Part shown: positions 10,930 to 21,968 of the stretch, in pieces
Position numbering within the stretch: position 1 is the stretch's first letter
Layout of the letters: the number at the start of each line of letters is the position of its first letter
Assembly (NCBI GenBank): GCA_012184525.1
Contig: WOFQ01000017.1
Coordinates: 62,001-126,000 of the forward strand
Length of the DNA: 64,000 bases
Source: Xenoacremonium recifei
Taxonomy: Eukaryota; Ascomycota; Sordariomycetes; Hypocreales; Nectriaceae
Direction: 5' to 3'
Notes under the pieces: generated by a model
Databases searched by the model: none
What the model was told of the DNA's origin: nothing
The model's input: only the letters and a program-made list of their open reading frames with translations
Made by a program: the position numbers and the translations under genes

Positions 10930-11688
10930 TCTTGCTGGAGGCTTATCAGTGGCAATTCCATGGGTTCGCAAATGAGAATACCTCACCTGATGCGCAGGCT
11001 GTTCTGATAAGAAATCAAACGATCAATAGACCATATAAAATACAGGACGAGCTTTGCTTGGGGGCTCAGACGAAAGAGACGAGATGACGATGAGAACGAC
11101 ATGTAAAGGGCGTGGAGATCATATCGCCTCCAATCTCCTATGGCACCCCGCATCTCGCTAGCTCAACGCCTGTATTCAGCAAGCTCAGGCCAAAAATCGT
11201 TGGTACGTGCAGGCAGAATCGTCATATCTTATCATTGATTGTAATACCGCTCCGACAAGAAAAGGATTCCATACAAGAAACCAAACCGATGCACACTGAT
11301 AGCCCGAATCCTTACTCCGATTCACTAGTCACAACCCAACGCCCGACTCACACAATTCCTTACTCAGCTTCCAGTTTTGGACCCGTGACCACAGCCTATC
11401 TCAATAGTCCAACACGCTCATACAAGTCTCTGAACCAATCTCATGACAGATCGAAACCTATGTTGCCTTGACCAACACGAACCTCGACCCTCGACCACTT
11501 CTGACGTGCCCAATTAGGGTTATGGTCCGTGCTCAGGGACCTGTGGGGAGCTTCCCCTGCCTTATGACGTATCAGCTTCTGGCCTGGCCGCTGACGCGTT
11601 GAACGTCGACATTCCCTCTGCCTAGCCGTGTCACCGCGATAGCTTCACTTCTAGACAACCGTGTCCACGACTGAAAGCTACAGCAAGC
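10930..11688. other. Divergent intergenic region
   Basis: Shared upstream region of the GFA-type gene (minus) and the EI24-type gene (plus). It probably includes a 5'-UTR intron of the GFA gene ending just before 10929. The plus-strand open frame 11112-11471 is composition-driven and not called. Confidence 0.4.
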
Positions 11689-12642
11689 ATGCCTCGAGAC
11701 GATTCATTGATACGGCCCTATCCGACTAGGATGGAGGCACTTGCACGGCCTGTCCATCGACCCCTCACGTACCTCAAGCGAGCAGGCATCGCCAGTTCGT
11801 ATGCCATCCGCGGCATCTGGTATTTCTTGCGGCACCGCGAATTCTGGCCTCTCTTCGTGGGGCGGATGTTGCCTCTTTCCATAATATCTTTCATTGTCTA
11901 TTTCGTTCTTTTTACGTTCGCATTCTTGCCTCAATTCGCCTTCCTCGCCATCTTCCACGGATGGGGTGCTTGGGTCAACGCCGTGGTATTGGTGTTAGGT
12001 GAAGGCCTCATCATCATCCAGGCGCTTTTTGAGGGTTTCTTTGTCGACGAATGCCGGGTGGACGTGTTTGATGTTAGTCCAGACATTGTGGGAGTCGTCG
12101 CTATTGAAGATACCGTTCACTAACGTGAATATCAGGCAACGCTCATCGACCTTGGGCTAACCGACCTGATTGAGCCTCACCGAATACTCTTTACCGACGC
12201 GCCAAATGCCGTCAAAATGCTGGGAAAGCCCACGACTTCGGCAATCTACACACCATGGAGCATCATCCAGATTATCGAACTCATCGTCTTCCTCCCCCTC
12301 AACCTTATCCCTTATGTGGGCACTCCTGCCTTCATCATCATCACTGGAGCACGACTGGGTAAACTTGCCCATTACCGCTGGTTCCAAATCAAGGGCTACT
12401 CGAAAGACCAGCAAAAGAAAGAGCTACGTGATCGCGCTTGGGAATACATCTGGTTCGGCACTTTGGCCATGATCTTGGAGTTGATCCCCATCCTATCCCT
12501 CTTCTTCCTCTTAACCACGACTGCAGGCGCGGCGATGTGGGCGGCCCGCATAGAGAAAGAGGCCAGGAGAAGAGAGGAGGAGGAGAGGCTTGCCGAACAA
12601 GCCGCTCCTCCACCGTACTCGTACTCGGATGATGCTGTCTGA
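11689..12642 (+). CDS. EI24/Rrt8-like multi-pass membrane protein
   Basis: Exons 11689-12072 and 12136-12642 (63-bp intron, GTTAGT donor, ATCAG acceptor) give 296 residues. At least four hydrophobic segments are visible: ILPLSIISFIV-like helices near residue 60, a second pair near 90-120, WSIIQIIELIVFLPLNLIPY near 165, and AMILELIPILSLFFLLTT near 250. The order and the FWPLF and DVFDATLIDLGL surroundings fit the EI24/CysZ-like domain found in yeast Rrt8, Lds1 and Lds2, which associate with lipid droplets and spore-wall formation. The C-terminal tail is basic/acidic with an EEEERLAEQ helix. The frame joins cleanly across the intron. The specific role is inferred from the family only. Confidence 0.75.
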
Positions 12643-13862
12643 AATGACAAACACTCCTGTACCATATGAGGTAGCTTGAATGTCAAATCCCAGTCGTTCA
12701 TGCCTCGAGTCTCACACAGACGCATCATCTTACACGCAAAGTGGAACATGGGTGTTCCTTTTCTATGCCGATATATACCGAGATGTGCTCATCTTCCTGG
12801 TAGCGACTGCCGTTTTGCTTTCCCACGTCTCCTACATCTGCTCCTCTCCAGATAGCCCCTTCTTCTCCGAAAACGAGAAACCTGGCTTCTTGCACCTGCA
12901 GCTTCCTCTCATTCTAATTACGCAATGCACATTGGGAGATTCGTATTGCTCCTACAAAACGGAAGGTAGAAGTTTGCATCACTTTCGCTCCCGTCTCTTC
13001 AAGAAGGCCCATTCTTTTAATCGAAAAGAATGGAAGGCTCGACACCGCACACATGGTGGGCTTGGGGCACGGCCTGTCTCAATGGAACGCAAGAGCCAAT
13101 CTATTGACCGCCCAATTCGAGGCAGCCAACCCGGAAAGCACCTTCCTTCCGTAAGCAGACGGGCTTCAAGACTGGGAAAGAGCGATGCTGGTGTGGGTCA
13201 CTCGCACATTGGTCATCACTGGTGTGTACAGGAGCTCCCAAGGCGAGGAAATACTTGAGTTGACTTGACATACAGCGAGCGAACGGCGGGAAAATTCAAG
13301 AAGCACATTTAGTAATAGCCTATTGCCATTGATTCCCGAAAATACATTACACACTTGAAGGACTGCGGTAAGATAGACATCGCCACGGAAGACTACAAGT
13401 CTCTCCTCGCTCGTTGAGACCTATAGAATCTGAAGAGCGAGCCGCTCCTGCCTCCTTTCTCATTCGCACCTTCCTTCCACTTCACGATGATGCAGCTCCC
13501 CAACACATTCTCCCCAACGTCTTTGGGAGGGAAGGAACCCTCCAGGCTTTCGTCTCAGCCCAGGGCTCACAACCACACTTCTCCCACCGCAGGCCGATCC
13601 GATTTCTCTCCATCCTCATCCCCTCGTGTTCTTCTTACGCTCTTTGACACTCCCCAAGAGACGCCCGTCAAGCCTCGTCTCCCGACTTTCTTTTCTCCCG
13701 TTCTCTCTCTGTCGATCTTGTCTTCGGCTTTCGACTTTGGTATTCTCTTCAGTCTCAGGTTTCCGTCCTTTCTTGCAGTCGATCCATCACTCTTTTCAAT
13801 CGACAGTATTTTCCCAGTCCCAGAGTTGACACCCTTCCTCGAACTCAGCATCATCGCCCAAG
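12643..13862. other. Intergenic: upstream of the repeat surface protein
   Basis: It contains pyrimidine-rich tracts around 13,660-13,760, typical of strongly expressed fungal promoters or leaders. The open frame 13487-13936 overlaps the next gene's first exon in another frame and is at most an upstream frame. The frame 12680-13258 lacks any recognisable domain. Confidence 0.4.
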
Positions 13863-16800
13863 ATGCGTGTGTCCGCATCTTTGCAGGCCATCATGGCCAC
13901 GGGCTTATTGAGACAATCAGCTGCTCAAGCGATTGACTATGGGTGCGTGCCTCCAATCTTCAACGAACATTCCTACTAACTTTGGCTCAGTTCTCCCGGC
14001 ACTGGCCCGAACGCCAATCCATCTCAGGGCTCTGGTGCAATTCCAGATGGCAACCCCAATGGAGCTCCCGGTGGTGTTCCTGGGAGCCTCCCTGGAGGCA
14101 ATCCTAGTGGTATCGTTCCTGAAGGTGTTCCCGGAGGCATCCCCGGCACGAGTCCTTCCGGCAGCTTTCCTGGAAATGCTCCTGGTGGCGGCTCTACTGG
14201 TGTCAATCCCTACAACCCACCAAACGTCCCTGCTAGTGGCTCTATCAACCCTTCTGGAGGTGTTCCCGAAGGCGTCCCTCTTCCTGCTGGAGTTCCTACT
14301 GCTCCTGGCGGTATTCCTGGCGGTGTTCCTGGCGGTGTTCCTGGTGGTGTTCCTGGTGGTGTTCCTGGTGGTGTATCTCCTGGTGCTGGTTCTTCTACTC
14401 CCATGAATCCTAATGGTTCCCCTGTCTCTCCCGGCAGTATCCCTGGCGGAGCACCTGGCAATATTCCTGGTGGCGTTCCTGGCGGAGTTCCCGGTGGTGT
14501 CCCTGGTGGTGTCCCTGGTGGTGTCCCTGGCAGTATTCCTGGTGGTTCCCCCGGCGGCTTTCCCAATGCTGGCAACGGCGGCTTTCCCAACGGCATCCCT
14601 AGCAACGGCAACGGTGGCTTTCCCAATGGCTTTCCCTTCAGCGCCCCAGGAGGACAAATTCCAGGAGGACCAATTTGCACAGTTGAGTCAACAACAACTG
14701 TTTTCGTCACTGTCTATCCCACGACGTCACAGGTTTCAAACGGCGGTTCACAAGAGCCGACCTCCGGCAACTCTAACCCTGATGATTCGGGATCCTCTTC
14801 TCCTGGTTCTGTGCCCAATGGTCCAAATGGTTCCCCAGACCAATCATCTCCGAACGGTCCTTCGCCTAGCAACGCTGTGTCTAATGGTGGTTCAAGCCCT
14901 ACTGCACCTCCAGATATGACCGAGGCCTCAGCTGCAGCCGGAACTACCCCTCCCTTCACCACTTTGACCATCGACATTTGGGGCCCATCCGGCGACGGAT
15001 CTGGTGGTGATGATTCTGGAAATGGCAGTGGACCTGACTCTGGAACTGGATCCGACACTAGCAATGGTCCTGATTCTGGCAGCGGCTCCAACCCCAATTC
15101 TGCACCCGAGTATACTGGCTCTGGAAGCGGTTCCAACTCTCCAAGTGGTGGCAGTGGTGGTGCTCCCGAAGGCTCTCCCAATGGCCCTATCCTGAGCACT
15201 TTCGCACCAATTCCGATCGCTTCTCAGACACCCTTTCCTGGCAGTCCTCCTAATGGCCCTATCACGGAATCTGGTCAACAAGAGAGTGGCAGCCTTCCCG
15301 TTACTACTCAAGCCGGTCCTCAAATTTCACCAGCGGGCTCCCCATGGCTTTCCAACGGTCCAGGAAATGTTCCAGGGGGGTCATTTCCATCACCCGTCGT
15401 CACGATCATCGGGCCAGATGGACTCCCAACTGTCGTTCCCGCCAGTGGTAGCTTGCCTCAAGGCCAAGGTCAGCCTATTTCAGCTTCAGGAGGTGCTTTC
15501 CCTCAAGGCGGCGACCAAGGAATCCCGCCACAAGTCTCAACATTCCTGCCAGTTCCAACACCAATCGTCACAGCTGCGCCTGGCGGTCTCAGCCCTCAAG
15601 GTCTGCCAGCTGGATCAGGTGGTCTTCCGTCTGGAGCTTTCCCAGTTGGAGGTATCACCACCTGCGGAACCGTTACTGTCATTGGGCCCGACGGACTTCC
15701 CACCCTGGTTGATTCAACGTGGGTAATTCCTGAAGGCACCCCAATCGTTGATGCTTCTGCAGCGCTTCCAGCCACCGCTGGCCCGATTGGTCCAGCTGGG
15801 TCGCTTTCTGCTATCCCGATTGACGTCTCCGGCTTTCCTACTGGAGGCATGCCTCTCTCTGGTTCTCCCCAAGGTGGGCTTGGTAATGCAGGCGCCACAA
15901 CTTGCACCAGCTGGACTGTTACAGGCGCTGACGGCCTCCCCACTGTGGTTGAGTCAACGTGGGTGATTCCGACAGCAACTCCAGGTCCTGTCACGGCCGA
16001 AGGTTCCCTTCCAGGTTCTCCCAATGTTGGTCCAGTCGGTCTGCCTGCTAGTATCCCCTCTCCGCCTGGTGGTATGGGCGCCGGTGCTGGCGTAACAACT
16101 TGCGCAACTTTCACTTTGATTGGACCTGATGGTCTCCCGACACTAGTCGACTCGACCTGGGTTGTCCCATCTGCTACTCCCGGCTCAGTACAAACCCAAG
16201 GGTCTCTTCCAGGATCTCCAAATGTTGGCCCAGCTGGCCTTCCTGCTGGTCTTCCTTCCCCGTCAGGTGGTCTTGGCGGTGGTGCCGGCGTGACAACATG
16301 TGCGACCTTCACTATCACTGGAGCCGATGGACTTCCAACCGTAGTCGATTCGACTTGGGTTGTCCCTGGACCTGTCAACACACTCTCAGGAATGCCTCAA
16401 AACACCAACAACCCTGCTGAAGCATCGGGCGCTCTTGCGAACAGCTTTCCTCCAGCCATCTCGACGCAAGCAAATGCACCCCCAGGAGGTCCTGCTGTTG
16501 GTCCAGCTGACGTTGGCGCCTCTGGTGGTATCACCACTTGTACCAGTTACACTGTGATCGGCCCTGACGGCCTTCCAACCATCATCGATACAACTTGGGT
16601 TGTTCCAAATGCTGTTGGGACTCAAGGTGGTGCTCCTGCCAACCCTTCTGTCCTTTCTAATGGTCTTCCTTCTGGCCTACAGACTGCACTTCCGGGTCAG
16701 ATCACTGGCACTCCTGGTTCTCCTTCTCCAGAAAGTCCAGCTGATGTAGGTGGCATTACAACTTGCACAAGCTTTACCATCATCGGAGCTGACGGTCTTC

Positions 16801-18690
16801 CTACTATCGTGGACTCAACATGGGTAATTCCCACCGCTGGTGGTCTGCCAACCGCTACACCCATCGGTCAACCATCCGCGCTTCCTCAGCTGACCATTGC
16901 TGGTGTTCCCCAAGCTGTATCAACGCAAGGGTCTGCTGCCGGTCCTTTGGCTGGTCCTTTTGAAGTTGTGACTACCGCGACTATCATTGGCCCTAATGGG
17001 CAGCCTACAGCTGTTGTTGAGACCGTCGTGGTGGGCGGCCCAGCTCAAGGTCCCATTGGAACAATTGCTGGCTCTCCTGGACAAATCCCATCTCCGGGAG
17101 CTGGTGGCTACGGAATGAGCCCCTCTGGCATCCAGACTGTCCTTCCTCCTACAGCAGCATCACTCTCACCTGTTGTTTCTGGAGGTAGTGCGGAAGCCAT
17201 GTCAAACGCTGGTGGTGTAGTCACTTCAGGGACGATTACAGGTACTATGACCTTCACGTCAACCCTCCTTGTCAATCCAAATGGCGGACCTGCCGGACCC
17301 GTCGGGCCTGCCGGTCTCGGCGGTCTTCCCCCTTCCTATGGCGATGATTCTGGCAATGGCGCATCTGGAGCTGGATCTGGTCAACTCCCTGAATCCGGCT
17401 ACGATTCTTCTCCAAGCGAAATCACTCTCTGGCCAGCTTCTTCAGCATATGGTCCCGTTGCCCCTGGGCCTGCTGGCTCATCTCCGTGCACCACTCTTCA
17501 AACCAGCACTTGGGCTAATGTGATTACGGAGCCGACGACAACTTATACTATCAACTTTCCTTTCACAACAATGGCTACCGTGGCTGTACCCGCCCTCAAG
17601 AGAGCGTTGAAACGTCAACAAAGGTTGGTTGCGTGATATGAGATCTGTCTACATGAAATGTACTAAATTGTGATGCAGTGCCGCCGATCCCTCGTCTGCA
17701 GGTCCCGTCTTTTCGAACTCAACATCTCAAGCCTCCGAGTCTCTATCTGAGAACACCTCCTTGGGTGCCAGCCTCTCGTCTGGATTGAGCACAGAGACTT
17801 CTCTCCCAAGTACTCTCGCGGCAGGAAGCGTCACTACCCAGGGTGTTTCTGTGACTCCCTTTGAATCTACCGCGTCAACTTCGTCTGCGACATCGTCGAC
17901 CTCACCTGCCTTGGCCGTTCCCACAATGTGTGCATCCGGTGGCGAAATTGGAAACACCACCTTGAATGTAAGTTGACCCCTATTACTACATGAGTCACGC
18001 TGATTTTCGCAGTTTGATTCCGAGAAGCCCGGCCCTTTGTTCAACCCCCTGGACGACATGTGGTTTTCTGAAGGCTTCCTCATCGCACCTCCTTCTTCCC
18101 AACCTACACTACCGTACGTTCCGTCCTCAGGTGGCCAGCTTGTTGAATTTGTTCCGCCCGCTTTGTCAAACACCACCGTTGCTGGTTCTGGGGATGTGGC
18201 CCAGGTCGGAGTAGGACCCAATGCAGCCAACCCGTGCTTCCGTTTCGACTTCTACGGCGCCAGCTTAGGCTGCGATGCTCAGGCCGTCGAGGCCTGGTGT
18301 GAGTTCGAAATTTCTGCTTATCGGTACAACGAGACAACTTCTGAAGAGGAGCCCGCCAACTGGTCGGAGACCAAAACCATTCCGGCTTGTCCCACATTCG
18401 CTGAAGGCGGTTGTGAACTGACCCGCGTTGATCTGGACGGATACTCGAACATCACATCCATCATGATCACTCTTCGCGTCGGCTTGAACCTCCGAGTGTG
18501 GTGGGGTGATGATTTTAGAGTCGGCTGGAGCGACAACAGCTGTGAGGCCGCAACTTGTCGTGCAGGTGCCCCAACACGTCGCGTCAAGCGAGTTACGGTC
18601 GAATCGGCTCTGGAGCGAGGCGTTTATTTTTGGTCCCGGGATGGTCTAGAACGTCTAGACGATGACCTGGTGTGGGAGTCTGCGTACTGA
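13863..18690 (+). CDS. Giant secreted Gly/Pro-repeat surface protein
   Basis: Exons 13863-13942, 13991-17623, 17679-17967 and 18013-18690 give 1,559 residues, with all four frames joining. Exon 1 encodes MRVSASLQAIMATGLL..AQA, a signal peptide. A Gly/Pro-rich region with GGVP tandem repeats (residues about 132-155 and 186-213) follows, then Ser/Gly/Asn-rich linkers. Six near-complete repeats of the form TTC-x5-GxDGLPTxVDSTWV(I/V)P lie between residues about 582 and 975, with degenerate copies on each side. Two Lys-Arg pairs (1230-1231, 1234-1235) precede a Ser/Thr-rich stretch and a C-terminal domain of about 220 residues with paired cysteines and NPLDDMWFSEGF and GWSDNSC motifs. No GPI signal is seen. 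It is probably an adhesin-like wall or matrix protein; the function is inferred. Confidence 0.82.
14304..14375 (+). repeat. 12-bp minisatellite encoding GGVP, block 1
   Basis: About six tandem copies of CCTGGYGGTRTT inside the surface-protein gene. The period is a multiple of three, so copy changes keep frame. Confidence 0.85.
14466..14549 (+). repeat. 12-bp minisatellite encoding GGVP, block 2
   Basis: Seven adjacent 12-bp units related to CCTGGTGGTGTC, with the last two diverged. They lie 90 bp after block 1 and share its consensus. Confidence 0.85.
15654..16845 (+). repeat. Six TTC..GPDGLPT..DSTW protein repeats
   Basis: Repeat starts are near 15654, 15895, 16091, 16290, 16530 and 16754, so spacing is about 195-240 bp. 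Each has a conserved core of about 26 codons (TTC, G-P/A-DGLPT, DSTWV) separated by variable Gly/Pro/Ser linkers. Degenerate forms occur near 15400 and 16966. Confidence 0.88.
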
Positions 18691-19104
18691 TTGATGATGG
18701 GAAACGGCATCATTAGCCATAGGGGAGGATATGAGGATTGCTGTGATAAGATTTGCTCTGTATCCACGGACACCATTTGACGAGGATTTCTTGGACGGGT
18801 GGTGTAATGAATGATTGATTGATGGGAAGACAAATTAATTCAGGGACAGTTAGACAGAGGCACTGTCGTGTCAGATATTCTCAGATGGCGAGCCATTGTT
18901 TACCCTCTTCAAATCCCGATCATGCACTTGCCCAACTCTTCTCTGTGCCCAGATAATGTCGGACCGTGAAATTTACATGTGTGTTGCTGTCTCAACTTAC
19001 TTCCAATTAAATACGCTATGCTAAGATGTATCAGTCTATCTTGGACATGCAATTTGACCATTATCAGGATATCTCTTGGCTCCTCCTTCTCAACCAATGA
19101 GATG
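18691..19104. other. Convergent intergenic region
   Basis: 3' flanks of the surface-protein gene (plus) and the MFS transporter gene (minus). No gene is seen. Confidence 0.5.
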
Positions 19105-20783
19105 TTAGACTCTATCAAGCCACCCGGCACCCGTCTTTCTCATCTTGACAACCTTCGCCGCAAATATGAATGCCGCACCTACAACGAGAGAGGCCCCAGA
19201 AAAGACCTGGGCGCCTGTATAGCTCCCTGTGCTATCGATGATGGCGCCTTCAATGGGAGGCCCTGTCAAGACAGCGAAACTGACAATGGTGAACATCATA
19301 CCCATTCTGACCCCGGCTTTCCTCAAATCAGTTGTTAGGAAAGCTATCCCAGCAGGAAACAACCCTTGCACACCGGCCGAGATCAGTCCATATACACAAG
19401 CCCATACATATAGACTCGCCTTGTCATGAACGGCGATCCAGCTGAAGACGATGACAGAAGAGCTGAGAGCCACTGGGATGAAGAGATTGATGGCGCCGAC
19501 ACGATCAGCGAGGTAGTTTGGGACAACCCGGCCGATAATACCGATGCCATTGAGGATAATGAGGAGATCCAGAGAGGACTCATACGAGAAGGGGTCTGCG
19601 AGTGCGCCACGTGAGAAGGACGCCAGATAGTAGAAAGGAAAGTATACACCCCAAAAGGACTTTAGAAGATTAGTAACATGATCAAAAATACAGATGTTGT
19701 GAGCCTTTAACGGGTCTCTTGAGAAATGGGGATGCTTACGAAGAAGGCTCCTACGGCATAAAAGGTGTATTCCAGCTCTTTGAACGCTGGCCAATCCACC
19801 AAAGCCCCCGACTTTCTGGGTTTGATCCTGGGCTTGATGAGAATATGGGCGATCAGTAGAGTCCCCAGCTGGATGAAGCCAATGGCCCGCATCGTCCATG
19901 GGAAACCGACTTCGGGCAAAAGCTGCCTCACCATGCTAGGGAATATCAGCCCGCCCGTGGCACTCCCGCACGCGGCAATGCCGAGCACCAGTGCCCTCTT
20001 CTTGGCGAAGTAGGTCGATAGAACGGCGAGGCCAGGGCAGAACATACACCCACTCCCGATGCCCATGCAGAGGCCCTGGGCAAGAAGGAATTGCCAGTAA
20101 GAATGACAGAAGGATGTAGCAAAGATACCACCAATCTGAAGGATGGTGCCGAAAATGAAGATGGGACGGAAGAAACCGGCATCGGAGAGTCGGCCAGTGA
20201 GCGTGCCGATAAAGAAAACAAGGAAGACGGTGATGGAACCAATCCATGAAACGTCGCTGGCCGGACGGTCAAGAATTCCGGTATAGTAGGTTTGGAAGGT
20301 TCCGAAGGAGTTGATAAAGCCCCTGATCAGTAGGTTAGTGACTACGGAACTTGGGACTCAACATTGTGGACGAGACTAACCAAGTGTTTGCGATGATGAG
20401 ATGAGCAGCGACGCCTATGAAGCAATATCAGATCAGAATACTGAGTTCCGCGCAGAACAACGAAAAAGAGACTTACAAACACCCCAGGCTCTCCATCCCC
20501 CGTCTGGTGGTGGCCCAGGATCAACACTCGACCGCGAGGTCACTCTACTCAAGACTCTCTCGACGATACTTGGAGGACCATCTTCTCTGCCAAAATGGGA
20601 ACCGCGATCTGAGAGGTCAACTTCTCCGTCTGAGCAGCTATCTTCGGCATCTTCATCTCCGCTGTCGGGGCTGGGAGCTTCTTCCTTGGACTCGAATGAA
20701 ACTGAACTTGTTTGCTCAATTGGGAGACTCTGCTTTTCCAAATCACCTGCGTTCATTGCGGACGCACCAGCCAAGTTGTCCAT
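19105..20783 (-). CDS. MFS transporter, monocarboxylate (MCT) type
   Basis: Four exons, 20783-20477, 20414-20381, 20322-19740 and 19659-19105, give 492 residues; exon 2 is only 34 nt. Frames join as GGWRAWGVCVAAHLI and then ANTWGFINSFGTF. The acidic, Ser-rich N-terminus ends in PPDGGWRAW, the signature preceding helix 1 in fungal MCT-type (SLC16-like) transporters. About twelve hydrophobic helices follow, with GRLSDAGFFRP in the first loop and a charged central loop. Fungal members include riboflavin, monocarboxylate and siderophore-cluster-like carriers, so the substrate cannot be named. The start at 20783 is the first ATG; the frame continues upstream only with a TTG. It likely sits in the plasma membrane. 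The neighbours do not hint at a pathway. Confidence 0.9.
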
Positions 20784-21968
20784 GGTTGCACTTGGGTTTC
20801 GGGGGTTTCGATTGCTTCTTCCTAGGCTTGAAAGCTCAGCCGGTCCCTCGGTTCGAAACAATCCTTCTTATCTTCTCGCTTTTCAACTCTGTGACAGCAA
20901 CAAGGCATTCCCACAACTCCTGTTGAGCACGCCCTTCAACTCTAGAGAATTGGAAATACAGAGTTGCTGAATAAACCAGCTCTGATCGTCCTCGCCGCGC
21001 ACGAAAAGAGAGAAAAGAAGAACAGTCATCGAAGCCCAGCGACGCCCCGGCCGGGAATAACTCCCCCGTTTATTTCTGATCACAGGAAGGGAAAAAAAGG
21101 CCAACGCCCTAGCTTCGACACGGATGAAGCAAAGATCCATCGCGATGCGCCCAACCACCACCAAGCCCCAACCACACGCCTCCACCCGGATATGCAGCCC
21201 GATATTAGAAATCAACCCTCCTGTACGGTCTCGTGAGCCCAGTCTGACATGTGCAGAGTGGCATTGCAGAGGAACCAAGACCGGGCGGGCGTATGAGCGG
21301 AGGACCAACCCCGGCTTTGCTGCTTCGGACCGGCGCCGGATTGAACTGTTGCTATGTGGGGGAGCCGAGTTCGATGGATTGATTCATTGATTGCCTTTAT
21401 TCCCGCGGGGAATGGGCATCGCTTGGCGTCGGATACGGTCACTCGGCTCCGAAGATCGGGAGGATTGCCCGTAGCGCTATCAGTTGGGAATAGAGGCGGA
21501 TGGAAGATAGGTTAAGTCTGGATAAAAGGGTCATTATGACACAGCCAACAGAGGAGGGGCTAAAGAAGAGCAGCACCAACCTGACAACATACTCAAAGAA
21601 CTCCAAGTTCCCGTAACACGGTAATAGTCTATGCCTCCCATAATATACAAGTGAGAATCGTGTAGTGGCCAAGTTCAGTGTATAGTCATGATTCGTGAAG
21701 CCCTCTGTTTGTACTCAAATGCCCTCCTGTCTGTTTCGACACTACACGTGCAAGCATTTACTAAGAGATCCGCTTCCTCCATTCCTCCTCGCCCTTTCCT
21801 CACTCCAGTCAGAGAGATCAAAGCTCGTCCGTTACGGACAAATACCAGAAAACTTCGACCAAACATGCATGTTTCTTCTCATCTTCGAATTTGACTCCCA
21901 TGTATGCCTATGCCGAATTATACGGCCCTCGCTAGAACCATGCTATCAATGCCTCGCAACAATGCCGC
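20784..21968. other. Intergenic: MFS promoter and chitin regulator 3' flank
   Basis: No gene is recognised. Several 60-90 codon frames are scattered over both strands without family features. Confidence 0.4.

Noticed and set aside
12680..13258. Plus-strand 192-codon frame after the EI24-type gene
   Set aside because: One hydrophobic stretch but no family features; probably 3' flank.
13917..14710. Minus-strand frames of 246 and 166 codons
   Set aside because: They are antisense shadows of the GGVP repeat gene; regular codon repeats keep the other strand open.
15596..16381. Minus-strand 261-codon frame
   Set aside because: Antisense to the GPDGLPT repeats; no start context or domain.
14304..16845. 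Periodic repeats considered as a CRISPR array
   Set aside because: They are coding repeats in frame with variable linkers in a eukaryotic gene.
20784..20861. Upstream extension of the MFS transporter to 20861
   Set aside because: It begins with TTG; the first ATG at 20783 gives a normal N-terminus for the family.
20850..20870. GGTTCGAAAC resembling a tRNA B box
   Set aside because: No A box or cloverleaf can be formed around it; it lies just upstream of the MFS start.
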